Part shown: positions 37,749 through 47,355 of the stretch, piece after piece | How positions within the stretch are numbered: position 1 is the stretch's first letter | Layout of the letters: each line of letters begins with the position of its first letter | Assembly (NCBI GenBank): GCA_002439095.1 | Contig: DJOT01000020.1 | Location: 1-64,000, forward strand | DNA length: 64,000 bases | From: Bacteroidales bacterium UBA6431 | GTDB taxonomy: Bacteria; Bacteroidota; Bacteroidia; Bacteroidales; UBA932 | Direction of reading: 5' to 3' | Program-made: the position numbers and the translations under genes | The notes under the pieces: generated by a model | Databases searched by the model: none | Told to the model about the DNA's origin: nothing | Seen by the model: only the letters and a program-made list of their open reading frames with translations

Positions 37749-40118
37749 TCAGAGCATTTTGACTCCTTCGTAGTAGTCCTGGAAGATGAGCGGCCCGGTG
37801 ATTGTCCGTTTTGATGTGTAGACAAATTTGCGGACCGGGCGGAACCATTCGGCATCCACGTACATTGTCTGTCCGCTATACGGCTCGATTATCGGAAGGA
37901 ACTTCGAATCTCCGCCGGCACGCGGGCCGGTGACCCAGACCCTCTCTCCCGGGGCAAAGATACGCCATGTACTCAAGGCCCCGTCAGGGACATAGCAGGC
38001 ATTCCCGAAGTAGGATCTCCCGTTCCCTTCTCCCCAGGACCTGGCCTGATACCAGCCGAGTTGCTGGGCATGCGTGCACTTCTCCGCGAGGTCTATGGCT
38101 TCTTCGATGGTACATGTCTTCTCCGGGAAGATTTTGCCGTCCGCCGTTCCCTCCATAAGCCCGAGCGCCTCCATGAATGCCATGGCCTCGGTCGCCCAAG
38201 GAGCGATGCCGGCACTGTCAGAGTATTTGTCGAGACGGGAGTCGTATTCAGTATATGAGTAGACTTTTGATTCTTCTATATATCTGAGGGCCCGATAGAG
38301 CACAGATGCCATTTCCTGACGTGTGGCAGGGGATTCATCCGGACGGCTTTCCCCTCCGAATACAGAGTCCAGCCCGATTATGGATGATTTTGAGACATCG
38401 GACTTGCCTCGCGATTTCCGTCCCGGCTTGACTTCTCCTCCAATAAGTTCCTCAACCAGACGGACTGACAGCGAACGGAGCTGGCCATGATTGAGCGGAA
38501 GAGTATAGTCTGTCCCCAAGATACTGTCATCAAGCAGGTTGTCATTGAGCGCGTAGTTGACGCTGCTCTGATACTTCGGACTCATCTTGGCTTCGGACTT
38601 CTTCTTCAGTATGAACGTGCCTGGCTGGGCAGTCGTGGTCAGAAGCGCGTCTTCCTCGAACGCCACGGCCTGATCTGCCATGGCCTTGCGGAACTGATCA
38701 TAAGTCGCCTCGTTGCCGCTGGCTTTCCACTCACCTTTGGTCACATGCTTCTCACCGTAGCCGTGCGACTGGCCGCACCAGATGCAACTGTTCCACCACA
38801 CATGCTGACCTGCAGCATTGACTCCTATATAAGCCGCATCATCGGCAAGAGGCATGTCATATTGGTGCACCATGACTTCCCATTTCGGCCTTGAAGGGCT
38901 GAAGATATGTTTCGGGTCATGTTCGTTCTCTCCGCAGATCCGGCAGGAATAATAATATTCCGGCCAGTTGCTGCATGTCTCATAGCGGTAGATCTTGTCA
39001 GCGGCGGCCACCTTGTCGGTGAACTTGTGGTCTGTACAGAATGGTTTTGCTTCCGCCGCCCCGGCTCTCTGCGCGAAGAACACGTCCCCGGTGTAGGTCT
39101 TGATGGTGAACAGCACGTGATGGTTCCAGGTGGAACGGCTGAATATCGCCATCACATCCTCTTTGGCGCTCTCAGGGATAAAAAGGGTTGCGCGCCGTGC
39201 ATGGAAGAGGACACTCGTGTACGGGTAGTAGATGTTGTCATCATAATCGTCAAAACCACTCATCGATTCGAAGATGGTACGGATGAATTTCACCACGTCC
39301 ACCTTGTCGCTCAGCCACACTTCACGGATGTTGTATGTTCCTTGTATTGTGTTGTTGACATCTGCTGCAGTATGGCTACAGATGAATTCATTGTCGGTAT
39401 CCACCACTATTCTGGTGACAAGCATGCACTTCTGTCCCATGTACTCCTTGTGGTCGATGCCACGGCCGTTGGCGGAGAAGTACGGATGGTAATCATCGTT
39501 GATGGTGATGACATCAAGCGGGCTTATATCCGGGCAGGCGGCGTCTGCCTCGGCTATTGAATAAGCCTTCTGTGATGCGCGGGACGAGTTCTTGTTGAGT
39601 TCGTAGTCGGTAGGTTTGCTCTGCGCAAGATCCCGCTCCGAGCCGGAGCCTCCGGTACCGACAGGCAATGAAAATTCAACGCTGATGACGTATGGTGCGC
39701 TGCGCTCGACTTTGGCCTTGATTCCGTTGACCGTGGCGCTGATGCGGGTGCCGTCGATGTAGTACTCGTTGTTCTTGAATATGTAGTCGGTATCATACTT
39801 GCCTGACGGGTCCACGAGAAACTTGAGCTGGACTTTGTATGTGAACCCGTCCTTGAAGAACATGTCGCCGTCATCGTCTTCGCGGAAATCCCCGATCCAG
39901 TCGAGCTCCTGCACCGTTATCCCGCCTGTGGTGGCAAGGTCTCCGTATTCTGTCCTGGCCGAGGTGAACTGGTATTCCCTCGCGTCAAAAAGTGACGTTC
40001 CGGGGGAGGGGACGGGTAACGTCAGATCCACGGACTTTATCTTAGGCTTGCTCTGGGCAAGGCTAAGCAGCGGCAGAAGCGCCGCAAACATGAACGTCAG
40101 CAATCTTCTTGTTCTCAT
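37749..40118 (-). CDS. Secreted protein with SLH-like C-terminal domains
   Basis: About 789 residues with a signal peptide (MRTRRLLTFMFAALLPLLSLAQS). The N-terminal two thirds has paired CxxC motifs (CSNWPEYYYSCRICGENEHD, SCIWCGQSHGYGEKH) that could bind metal. Near residues 640-710 there is SLH-like sequence (PATRQEMASVLYRAL, then YSDSAGIAPWATEAMAFMEALGLMEGT). The true start is ATG 40118, not the open upstream frame that runs antisense through the next gene. It is 4 nt downstream of the LRR gene, so the two form an operon. Surface or periplasmic location is inferred. Confidence 0.78.
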   Translation of the reverse strand: MRTRRLLTFMFAALLPLLSLAQSKPKIKSVDLTLPVPSPGTSLFDAREYQFTSARTEYGDLATTGGITVQELDWIGDFREDDDGDMFFKDGFTYKVQLKFLVDPSGKYDTDYIFKNNEYYIDGTRISATVNGIKAKVERSAPYVISVEFSLPVGTGGSGSERDLAQSKPTDYELNKNSSRASQKAYSIAEADAACPDISPLDVITINDDYHPYFSANGRGIDHKEYMGQKCMLVTRIVVDTDNEFICSHTAADVNNTIQGTYNIREVWLSDKVDVVKFIRTIFESMSGFDDYDDNIYYPYTSVLFHARRATLFIPESAKEDVMAIFSRSTWNHHVLFTIKTYTGDVFFAQRAGAAEAKPFCTDHKFTDKVAAADKIYRYETCSNWPEYYYSCRICGENEHDPKHIFSPSRPKWEVMVHQYDMPLADDAAYIGVNAAGQHVWWNSCIWCGQSHGYGEKHVTKGEWKASGNEATYDQFRKAMADQAVAFEEDALLTTTAQPGTFILKKKSEAKMSPKYQSSVNYALNDNLLDDSILGTDYTLPLNHGQLRSLSVRLVEELIGGEVKPGRKSRGKSDVSKSSIIGLDSVFGGESRPDESPATRQEMASVLYRALRYIEESKVYSYTEYDSRLDKYSDSAGIAPWATEAMAFMEALGLMEGTADGKIFPEKTCTIEEAIDLAEKCTHAQQLGWYQARSWGEGNGRSYFGNACYVPDGALSTWRIFAPGERVWVTGPRAGGDSKFLPIIEPYSGQTMYVDAEWFRPVRKFVYTSKRTITGPLIFQDYYEGVKML

Positions 40119-40122
40119 GGCA

Positions 40123-41835
40123 TTAGTCGGTATCCACGAATATGAATCCTGCTGGGAAAACATACTCATTGTTGACATATTTGACTTCAAGAAGCGGGCA
40201 TTCCATGAATTCATCATAGGTCTCCATGAGGAAGTCCTCCTTGAGGCTTGAACTGAGCTTGACGGTCTTGAGCGCCTTGCATCCGGAGAAGCAGAAGCCC
40301 TCAAACTCCTTGACATGTGAGAGGTCCAGTTCGGTGATGCCGCTGTCCCCGAATGCGTGCATGCCGACCTTTGTGACGGTCGGAGGGACATCCAGTTTTG
40401 TGAGTTTCTTGCAGCCTTGGAACATGGAAGAGTAGATCTCTTTGAGATTCTCCGGGAGTATCACTTCGGTGAGGTTGGTGCAGCCTTCGAACATGTCGTA
40501 GCTCATCAGGCCGACCCGGCGAGGGAACTTGACGCTCTTAAGGCTTGTGCACTTCTGGAAGCATCCGTGCAGCTCTTCCATCGAATCGCCCTCGAAGACG
40601 ACTTTCGATAGGTTCTTGCACCCGTAGAATGCCGAGCCCTGAATCTTCTCGACCGATGCCGGAATGACGATTTCAGTGATCGGGGTCTCACGGAAGGCGG
40701 CGTTTGAGATTTCAGTCAATGTGGACGGAAGTTTTACGGATTTGATGTTTGCGCCCCAGAAAAGATCGGCACGCATGTCTCTCACCGGATATTTCTTGCC
40801 GTTGTAGTTGACGTAGTCAGGGATCACTATGTCCTTGCCGGCTACGGCCGTCTTGACGGCTTCCGAAATGAACGCCCGGCCGGCCTTTCCGCTGTTGGTG
40901 TTGTGAAGCACATAAATCACCCCTCCGATATCCACTGTCGCCCCGGAGGCATTTTCGTCCACGACCTTGCCGCTCTGGCCATCTTCGGAGGTACCGATGC
41001 TTTTCTTCTCGGGCTGAGGGTCCCAGACGGTCATCTTGACATTTGTGGCATTCTCGTATCCTCCATGTGCATTGAAGTATTCTTTTGTCTTTTCGTTCAC
41101 GAAGTTGTCTTTCAAGGTGAAGAGGGGAGTCAGCGAGGTGCGGACCACAGTCTTGTATTCCCTGGAATCCAGAATGTCGGCAAGCTTGCGGTGGATGCCG
41201 TTTATGACCCACTGGTAAGTGTCATCCATCTTGTATTCGTCTTTGGCTTCGTTGTATTGCTCCACCATCCCGTTGAGGGCTTCGGCACGGGCGTAAACCT
41301 CGCCTTTGACGTTGTCATATCTGGCCATGGCCGGGGTGAGATTTTTGATATACCCGTCCTCGACGCATTGGTCGAGTTGTATGTACTCATCCACAAGGCT
41401 CTGGTTGTCAAGCTCATAAATATAAGGCTGTTTTTCTGTCCAATCGACCTGCTTCTCCGCCTGCTTCGGGGGCAGCTGAGGCTTTGCTTTCTTCATTCCA
41501 TATGAGGCCTCGATCGGGTAGCCGAGCGGGGCGAAAAGGGCTGTATGGCTCTCCGGAAGCCTTACGGTCGGAGCTTCGTCCTCGGCATTGCCGACGCCGG
41601 GGCCGAGCATGGCCTCGTACTGCTTTTCAAGCTCTGCGTCCCTGCTGGATTTGGCGCCGGCTTTTTTCGTCTGCTGCCCTTTCTTTACAGGGACTTTCTT
41701 TGATACTTCCTGCTCTACCTGCTTGCCGACTTTCTCGGCAGCTTTTTTGAGGCTCTCCCTCAGCGACTGCGCCGATACGGCAGGGCTTGCCGAGAGGACA
41801 GCGAGGCAGAGGAGGAGAATTGCACGTGTGTTCAT
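40123..41835 (-). CDS. BspA-type leucine-rich-repeat secreted protein
   Basis: 570 residues with a signal peptide (MNTRAILLLCLAVLSASPAVSA) and a lysine-rich low-complexity stretch (about 25-65). A helical middle region is followed by about eight BspA/LRR_5 repeats of 22-23 residues from about 355 to 550 (pattern IPASVEKIQGSAFYGCKNLSKV). Such repeats mediate binding to host or surface proteins in related bacteria. It is first in a two-gene operon with the SLH-like protein. Ligand unknown. Confidence 0.85.
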   Translation of the reverse strand: MNTRAILLLCLAVLSASPAVSAQSLRESLKKAAEKVGKQVEQEVSKKVPVKKGQQTKKAGAKSSRDAELEKQYEAMLGPGVGNAEDEAPTVRLPESHTALFAPLGYPIEASYGMKKAKPQLPPKQAEKQVDWTEKQPYIYELDNQSLVDEYIQLDQCVEDGYIKNLTPAMARYDNVKGEVYARAEALNGMVEQYNEAKDEYKMDDTYQWVINGIHRKLADILDSREYKTVVRTSLTPLFTLKDNFVNEKTKEYFNAHGGYENATNVKMTVWDPQPEKKSIGTSEDGQSGKVVDENASGATVDIGGVIYVLHNTNSGKAGRAFISEAVKTAVAGKDIVIPDYVNYNGKKYPVRDMRADLFWGANIKSVKLPSTLTEISNAAFRETPITEIVIPASVEKIQGSAFYGCKNLSKVVFEGDSMEELHGCFQKCTSLKSVKFPRRVGLMSYDMFEGCTNLTEVILPENLKEIYSSMFQGCKKLTKLDVPPTVTKVGMHAFGDSGITELDLSHVKEFEGFCFSGCKALKTVKLSSSLKEDFLMETYDEFMECPLLEVKYVNNEYVFPAGFIFVDTD

Positions 41836-41838
41836 GAG

Positions 41839-42402
41839 TTATTTTTTTGTTATTCGGTTTTCTGTTATGAACTCCTCAAGGGCTGCGCCGCCGTCTATGC
41901 TGCGCACGCAGTCCATGATGATGCCGACTTTCTGCGCCGGGACGATCCTCAGGATGTTGGCCGTGCTTGCCTTGACACAGAAGTCTCCGGCGATGCCGCA
42001 GACGTCCACGTTCGCGCAGGATGTCAGCCAGCGGTATTCGGTGCTGTCCGGGGAGAGATTCTCAAATGCCCCGTATTGCTCACGCTTTCTGTCCTGGCCT
42101 TTCAAATGCAGGCATACGTCTTCTTCGCCTCTTTCCATGATGAGGGAAAACAGGTCCGGAAGCCCCGCGCCCTGGGTATAAGCTACGCAGTGGGACGGCC
42201 AAAGCCCGCCGTGCTCCGTGAAAGAGCAGTGGTCCGCAGGGTGCCAGTCGAGTGTGAATATGACAGCGTCGTACTTTCTGGAGATGCCGGCAATCTTGGA
42301 AGGGAGAGTCTCGCTTCCATTCACGTAAAGCGAGCCGGACGGGTCGAAGAAGTCTCTCTGGACATCGATTACGGCAAGAATCTTGGATTTATGGTAATTC
42401 AT
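41839..42402 (-). CDS. pncA: Nicotinamidase
   Basis: 187-residue isochorismatase-fold enzyme that deamidates nicotinamide to nicotinate for NAD salvage. The catalytic triad is visible: Asp13 in VIDVQRDFF, Lys101 in LHLKGQD, Cys142 in GDFCVKAS. Metal ligands Asp52, His54 (TLDWHP) and His71 are present. It uses the only Met in the N-terminal region (42402). The predicted -7 box ends at 42407, so the mRNA may start at or next to the start codon. It pairs functionally with nadE at the left of the window. Confidence 0.93.
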   Translation of the reverse strand: MNYHKSKILAVIDVQRDFFDPSGSLYVNGSETLPSKIAGISRKYDAVIFTLDWHPADHCSFTEHGGLWPSHCVAYTQGAGLPDLFSLIMERGEEDVCLHLKGQDRKREQYGAFENLSPDSTEYRWLTSCANVDVCGIAGDFCVKASTANILRIVPAQKVGIIMDCVRSIDGGAALEEFITENRITKK

Positions 42403-42406
42403 GCCT

Positions 42407-42438
42407 CAAACTTAATGATTTCGGGCGATTTTTGCAAA
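42407..42438 (-). promoter_or_regulatory. pncA promoter
   Basis: On the minus strand, TTTG (42438-42435), a 20-nt spacer and TAAGTTTG (42414-42407) match the Bacteroidota promoter exactly. The start codon begins 5 nt after the -7 box, which suggests a leaderless or nearly leaderless transcript. Confidence 0.6.
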
Positions 42439-42476
42439 CATGCAATGCGGCCCGGACAGGAAATTCAAAAAAGTGC

Positions 42477-42484
42477 TACATTTG
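42477..42484 (+). promoter_or_regulatory. -7 box of the rubredoxin gene
   Basis: TACATTTG matches TAnnTTTG and lies 26 nt before the rubredoxin ATG. No clear -33 box is seen. It is divergent to the pncA promoter. Confidence 0.5.
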
Positions 42485-42510
42485 CGGACACGTTAAAATT
42501 GTAGATAAAA

Positions 42511-42672
42511 ATGAAAAAGTATGTATGCAATGTCTGCGGCTGGGAGTATGACCCGGCCGTCGGAGACCCTGACAACGGAATAGCTCCCGGGACCGCTTTT
42601 GAAGACCTCCCTGATGATTTCACCTGTCCGGTCTGCGGAGTAGGCAAGGACGAGTTCAGCCCGGTGGACTGA
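42511..42672 (+). CDS. Rubredoxin
   Basis: 53 residues, starting [19 protein letters not shown]. The two CxxC knuckles are Cys6/Cys9 and Cys39/Cys42 (CNVCG and CPVCG), the four ligands of the single Fe. Aromatic core residues Tyr4, Trp11, Tyr13, Phe30 and Phe37 are in place. It is a cytoplasmic electron carrier, in anaerobes often feeding oxygen or peroxide detoxification enzymes. It lies 36 nt upstream of the acetyltransferase-like gene and may be co-transcribed. Confidence 0.96.
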   Translation: MKKYVCNVCGWEYDPAVGDPDNGIAPGTAFEDLPDDFTCPVCGVGKDEFSPVD

Positions 42673-42708
42673 TCCGTTTTCGTGGGGAAAGGCTTGAATG
42701 CGAGCATT

Positions 42709-43329
42709 ATGGAAATAATAAACTTCGAGGACTGGGAAAGGAAGGAAATATTCAGGCTGTTTGAAGGCTCAAGGCTGCCTTTCTATTTCGTGGCATTCGA
42801 CATTGATGTGACCGGGGTGTACAAGTATGCGCATTCCGGCCACAAGTCATTTTATCACACGATGATATGGCTTGTGACGAAAGCTGCGTGCAGTGTGCGG
42901 AATTTCCGCTACAGAGTCAAGGGGGACCAGGTTGTACTGCTGGATGAACTTGTTCCGAGTTTCACCGCGATGAAACCGGGCGAGGATTTGTTCAAGATCG
43001 TGAACTGTCCGCTGGGCCCTGACCTCGAGACGTTCCTTGAGAATGCGGCACGGAAATGCCGTGAGCAGACGACGTTGCTTTCGGAGGAAGACTCGGAGAA
43101 TCTTCTTTTTCTGAGCTGCATCCCATGGATGAGCACCACCGCGATCAGCAACGAGCACGACACCAATCCCGATGACTATTTCACCAGAATCTCCTGGGGG
43201 AAATATTCCGAGAAAGAAGGACGGAAAGCCCTGAACATCACAGTGGATGTCAACCACAGGATCATAGACGGCATCCACATCGCCAGATTCCGCGAAGAAC
43301 TCGAACGCCTGATAAGCACTCTAGTGTAG
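42709..43329 (+). CDS. Chloramphenicol acetyltransferase-like protein
   Basis: About 206 residues with the CAT fold pattern. The catalytic His is in VNHRIIDGIH (CAT form HHxxxDGxH, here NHRIIDG), preceded by the conserved IPWMSTTAI region. Length is close to CAT enzymes (about 215). The start is placed at ATG 42709; an upstream start at 42682 would add nine residues. The first His of HHxxxDG is Asn, but the catalytic His is the second. Resistance cannot be assumed: many chromosomal members acetylate other compounds. Confidence 0.8.
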   Translation: MEIINFEDWERKEIFRLFEGSRLPFYFVAFDIDVTGVYKYAHSGHKSFYHTMIWLVTKAACSVRNFRYRVKGDQVVLLDELVPSFTAMKPGEDLFKIVNCPLGPDLETFLENAARKCREQTTLLSEEDSENLLFLSCIPWMSTTAISNEHDTNPDDYFTRISWGKYSEKEGRKALNITVDVNHRIIDGIHIARFREELERLISTLV

Positions 43330-43363
43330 CGCAAGATAAAACCCTCTGATGTATGGATGATCT

Positions 43364-43981
43364 TCATTTTGTCCGGTAGTCTGTGCCATCATTCAGATAG
43401 TCAGTGTAGAGGATTCCGTCAAGATGGTCACATTCGTGCTGAAAAATCACTGACGTGAATCCTTTGACGTTTTCGGTCGTATCATGCAATGTCTTGAGTG
43501 AAGTGTAGCGGATGTCGATGTCTTGATATCGTTCGACATTCCCGCGTTTCCCGGGAATACTGAGGCATCCTTCCTGCCCGGCTTTCTTTTCGCCCCTGCG
43601 GGAAGTTATCCGGATATTCGGATAGACTTCAAACGGCTCGCCGTCTCTGTCAAACCTCTGTACCGCCACAATCCGCCGCAATATACCTACTTGAGGCCCG
43701 GCGATGCCGACTCCGTCCTCTTGTGGAGAAGTGACCGTGGCCACCATCTTATCTGCCAATATCTTGCATTCATCGCTTCGGAGCTCCTCCATATTGATTT
43801 CAGAGCACTCGGCACGTAATGTCAAAGAGTCTGTCCTGTCGCAGACAGTGAGCACCCGCATCGTTTCACCCTCAGCGGAGATGAGGTCTCTTTCAGCCTT
43901 CGTCCAGCCGCCGACATCCCGGCAGGACACAACCGCCGCCGCTACAGCGATGAGTGTATAAATATTTTTCCACGTCCTCAT
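43364..43981 (-). CDS. Peptide deformylase with lipoprotein signal
   Basis: 205 residues. All three deformylase motifs are intact: GVGIAGPQVG (about 88-97), QEGCLSIPG (about 138-146, metal Cys) and QHECDHLDG (about 182-190, metal His-x-x-x-His plus catalytic Glu). The first 20 residues, with hydrophobic TLIAVAAAVVSC, form a lipoprotein signal with Cys20. The start is at ATG 43981; 28 codons are open upstream but cross a -7 box at 44004-44011. Normal deformylases are cytoplasmic and act on nascent chains, so an exported copy is odd. Confidence 0.85.
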   Translation of the reverse strand: MRTWKNIYTLIAVAAAVVSCRDVGGWTKAERDLISAEGETMRVLTVCDRTDSLTLRAECSEINMEELRSDECKILADKMVATVTSPQEDGVGIAGPQVGILRRIVAVQRFDRDGEPFEVYPNIRITSRRGEKKAGQEGCLSIPGKRGNVERYQDIDIRYTSLKTLHDTTENVKGFTSVIFQHECDHLDGILYTDYLNDGTDYRTK

Positions 43982-44172
43982 GTTAGTACTTTTTATAACG
44001 CTGCAAAGATATTTATTATTGACATACGGTACACCAGAACCGCCTTTTCTGCACCAAACGAACAATTGAAAGCCTTCCGTACACCAGAGGCCCTGGTTTT
44101 GTACGAGAATCCAGGCCGGTCAATGACCACAGTCAATTGGGTACGCAGTGCGTACCTTTTTTTAGCTCCACT
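43982..44172. other. Intergenic boundary of the defence island
   Basis: Holds TATCTTTG on the minus strand (44011-44004), a -7 box for the deformylase gene. It also holds a 10-nt direct repeat GTACACCAGA at 44029 and 44079 (50-nt period), and a palindrome GGTACGCA-G-TGCGTACC at 44140-44156 followed on the plus strand by seven T (44157-44163). The palindrome follows the Fic stop on the minus strand. It could end antisense transcription or mark an integration boundary; neither is proven. Confidence 0.5.
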
Positions 44173-45051
44173 CTACTGCTCCTCGTAATAATACGAATAA
44201 TCAATCCCTTTCATAAACATCTCCCTATCATTCACCTTATCTGTCAGCGCATTTTTCAGCAGCCGTTTGATTTCAGTACTATCCGCCACACTCCTTTCCA
44301 TTGCGGCAAGATAAGCATATTTATCAATACGACTCCAATCCACACACATCCCAAGCCTCTTCTTCAAAATCAAATCCAACCAAATCCTCGTGGTACGTCC
44401 ATTTCCCTCGCGGAACGGATGTGCAACATTCATCTCCACATACTTGTCAGCAATCTCATCGAATGATCCTTCCGGCATCTGCTCAATGTTCTGCAACGTC
44501 TGAGAAAGAAACGCCACCGGAGCAAAGGTAAATCCGCCTTTGGAAATATTCACCGAACGGATTTGCCCGGCAAAGTCATACAATCCACCGAACAGATATG
44601 CGTGAATCTGCTGAAGTCCTTTCACGGTTCCGACCTCAATGCTGCCAAGCAAGGAACTCTCGAACAGAGTGTATGCCTTCGCCTTGCTCTTCCCGTCAAT
44701 GGTATCTTCACCATAAGTAAACCACTCGATGAACCGAGATGCCTTGTTATTCGGCATGTTCTTCGCCAATTCTATAACTCCGGAAGCATCCAGAACATCC
44801 GTTAATCTCATTTTCCCATCAGGTGCTCGCATCTTCAACTGGTTAGTGTCACTAACCACTTCAAGGCCATCTTTCTTCAGTTTCCCCTTCAGATACTTCC
44901 AGTAGTTCCTGTTTTTCGTATAGTCGTCCTGCGCGTTAAGCACTCCGACAATATCAAGCACGCTGTACCACCATTTGGAATTCTCCTCATCCCAAATGGC
45001 CCTGACCTCACGGTCGTCAAAGAAACGGATTGATATTTTGCTCATAAACAT
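44173..45051 (-). CDS. BRO-N / Fic domain protein
   Basis: 292 residues. The N-terminal part (about 1-110) resembles a BRO-N/phage antirepressor domain ([23 protein letters not shown]). The C-terminal Fic domain has the full active-site motif [12 protein letters not shown] (about 212-223) and the family segment [12 protein letters not shown], so AMP-transfer or related activity is expected. It lies 4 nt downstream of the LlaJI-family gene, as last gene of the restriction operon. The first ATG is at 45051, a second at 45045. Role in the restriction system is unknown. Confidence 0.85.
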   Translation of the reverse strand: MFMSKISIRFFDDREVRAIWDEENSKWWYSVLDIVGVLNAQDDYTKNRNYWKYLKGKLKKDGLEVVSDTNQLKMRAPDGKMRLTDVLDASGVIELAKNMPNNKASRFIEWFTYGEDTIDGKSKAKAYTLFESSLLGSIEVGTVKGLQQIHAYLFGGLYDFAGQIRSVNISKGGFTFAPVAFLSQTLQNIEQMPEGSFDEIADKYVEMNVAHPFREGNGRTTRIWLDLILKKRLGMCVDWSRIDKYAYLAAMERSVADSTEIKRLLKNALTDKVNDREMFMKGIDYSYYYEEQ

Positions 45052-45055
45052 TCGG

Positions 45056-47215
45056 TTATTTTGCTATTATCCCCTCCCACCTAACAAACTGCGCCTCATA
45101 CCGCGTCTTAGGCGAACACTCCACCCGCGTGCAATCCAGCCCCGAACTATCGGCCTCACGCTCACCGTCAAACTCCACCACCAGATAAATCTCACATGTC
45201 CCCACATTCCTGTAAACTCCCTCATCCAAGTCCTCCACCCCGGTCACCCCACTGCAAGCGCTCACCGCAAACAAATGCTGCCCGTTCCGTCTTCGATTAT
45301 GAAACATCAAATACCCGATCTCCCCGATGTGCTCCACAATCTCCATAGACTCCCGAGAATACTTCAGACCCACCGCAATCCTCCCATCCGAAAGAAACCT
45401 CACAGCCTTAGCCCCGAAATTCTCCATCATAACCATCAGCACACCATCCTTCCCAGTAGCCGCAACCGTCCGAACCTCACCATCATATGGTGGCAGCACC
45501 TCCTCCGGATTCCGCCCAAGCTCACAAGGCTCCACATTGAAAGCCACCCTAAGTGATTCCAACACCGCCGCATTCTCCCTCTCGACATCACCTCTCCGAG
45601 CTTCCGGCACCGCAGACGGCTTCTCCAAAGCCAATGAATATATATCCTTGTCCTCGAACGGAGTATAGACCTTTCCAAGCAACTGCTTGAAATGCTCACG
45701 AATATACCCGACCCCATCCACGCCTGGATGCTGCCTCATAGCATAAAACTGATACTGCTTGCCAAGAATCTCCTGAATCTTCTCCCTGAAAATTTCTCGA
45801 ACTTTATTCTTCCACGCAGCCTTCTGCCCTGCGTTGTCTCGCGCATAGAGCGACACCACATAAAGGAAATTCACATCATAATGGAAGACCAACAATGTGT
45901 CTCTGTCAAACAGCCTGTTCTCAAACTGACGGCTCACAAAATACGGCTGCCGCCTCTCCGTCTCATCCACACGGTCTGCGTAGGACAAACCCTCATCCAT
46001 CTTCGCACTGATGAAAAAGTTCGGAATCACATTATACCCTTCAGTCACATCTTCCCGTAACTTTACATCCGAACTCTTTTGCTTCCCGTCCAAAAACAAG
46101 TCCAGATTCCATTGAATCACATTCCGTGCATAAGTATATTGCTTATAGACAGACTCTTTTCCGATTTTGTTCCCAAGCTTGTAATACTTGCTGTCGCCAA
46201 TGTAATAAATCGGCTTTTCCCCATTCTCGATGAGTCCCTGCCAACTGTACATATGATCGACCATCTTGCCGTCATATTGCTCCTTAAGCCCTGCCGGAAT
46301 ATCCTTGTCTCCGATCAGTTCATCGATGATAGCCTCGAAGACAATGTTGAAGTTCTTCACTAACAAATACTCCTTCTGCTCGGCATTGATTCGAATCTGG
46401 TATGCCTTGTCAAAGAATGCATAGCACAAATCCCAAATCTGCAGAGCCTTGTCAGAAAAATACTTGTATTTGATTTGCCTTAACCGGACTTTTCCTTGAC
46501 CATCAAGCAACCGTTCAAACTGCTTCCCTCGAATCAGTTCAAATCCCAATGTTATTGAAACAGGGAATCCGTAAGTCTCACTGATGTAGTTCAAAATCGA
46601 GAAGAATATGACAAGCAGTTCCTCGTCGAAATTGATCTGTCGTCTCTTATTTATAGGTGAGATGTAAACAGGGGAGTCCTCTTGAACAATGGCCGAAGAG
46701 TGAGCTATGGTCCGTGTCCAATTTATCTTGTTCAGTCCGGAACGCAGGTTCTTCACAGTGAACATAAAGAAATCCTGGTTCTCTCGGTTGAACCGCACGA
46801 GAGACAGCAGTACATCCAAGAACGTCTGGCTCTGATGTCTCTTGTTCCCGCCCATCTGAGTCACCTGCCGGTGATAGACAATGTCATTGTCTATCTTGGA
46901 TTTGTTGAACACCGTAATCGCACGGTAAATCCACACAGCAAACTCGTATATGAAGTTCTGCTCCTCCGAAGACACGCCTTTAGCATTGTCAAAATCAATG
47001 ATGTCCTCCGGCTTTAGACGCCCGAATACGAGATTCTCTTGATTCATCAGAACTTTCGGCAGGATGAAGACGCAATCTCCGATAGTAGGATTATAGAAAT
47101 ATCCCACATAATTCACGCTGACCAGATGGTCGATATTTTCCAATGCGTCAAGTCCCGAAAGACTCTCCTTGACATCGGAGGCGTTGTATTGATATTCTTC
47201 TATCAGCAGTCTCAT
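45056..47215 (-). CDS. LlaJI-family restriction protein (BsuMI YdjA-like)
   Basis: 719 residues resembling the LlaJI restriction family, the large subunit that accompanies McrB-like motors in LlaJI and BsuMI systems. The core includes [19 protein letters not shown], a McrC-like patch with possible nuclease acidic/lysine residues (D-SKYYK). I recognise it by gene order and this pattern together. In the operon it follows the McrB-like gene after a 244-nt gap that holds a small frame and repeats. Confidence 0.75.
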   Translation of the reverse strand: MRLLIEEYQYNASDVKESLSGLDALENIDHLVSVNYVGYFYNPTIGDCVFILPKVLMNQENLVFGRLKPEDIIDFDNAKGVSSEEQNFIYEFAVWIYRAITVFNKSKIDNDIVYHRQVTQMGGNKRHQSQTFLDVLLSLVRFNRENQDFFMFTVKNLRSGLNKINWTRTIAHSSAIVQEDSPVYISPINKRRQINFDEELLVIFFSILNYISETYGFPVSITLGFELIRGKQFERLLDGQGKVRLRQIKYKYFSDKALQIWDLCYAFFDKAYQIRINAEQKEYLLVKNFNIVFEAIIDELIGDKDIPAGLKEQYDGKMVDHMYSWQGLIENGEKPIYYIGDSKYYKLGNKIGKESVYKQYTYARNVIQWNLDLFLDGKQKSSDVKLREDVTEGYNVIPNFFISAKMDEGLSYADRVDETERRQPYFVSRQFENRLFDRDTLLVFHYDVNFLYVVSLYARDNAGQKAAWKNKVREIFREKIQEILGKQYQFYAMRQHPGVDGVGYIREHFKQLLGKVYTPFEDKDIYSLALEKPSAVPEARRGDVERENAAVLESLRVAFNVEPCELGRNPEEVLPPYDGEVRTVAATGKDGVLMVMMENFGAKAVRFLSDGRIAVGLKYSRESMEIVEHIGEIGYLMFHNRRRNGQHLFAVSACSGVTGVEDLDEGVYRNVGTCEIYLVVEFDGEREADSSGLDCTRVECSPKTRYEAQFVRWEGIIAK

Positions 47216-47236
47216 ATCCTACAAAAAGTTTCTTCA

Positions 47237-47353
47237 GCAAGTTACCGGCAAGTTAGCCGTATGCCTTGCAGTTGCTTCTATTGGTGTTTCGGCTCCTCTT
47301 CTTCCTCGAAAATCAAGTTGCGAGCAAGTTAAAATCAAGTTACAGGCAAGTTA
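47237..47353 (+). repeat. Three copies of a 19-bp CAAGTTA direct-repeat unit
   Basis: Copies at 47237-47255 (GCAAGTTACCGGCAAGTTA), 47313-47331 (TCAAGTTGCGAGCAAGTTA) and 47335-47353 (TCAAGTTACAGGCAAGTTA). Each is itself a direct repeat of CAAGTTA with a 4-nt centre ending in G. They lie in the gap between the McrB-like and LlaJI-family genes of one operon. The same unit occurs again at 63152-63246. Confidence 0.85.
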
Positions 47354-47355
47354 GA

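Noticed and set aside
47237..47353. Possible CRISPR array
   Set aside because: Only three degenerate 19-bp units with unequal spacing (57 and 3 nt) and no cas genes.
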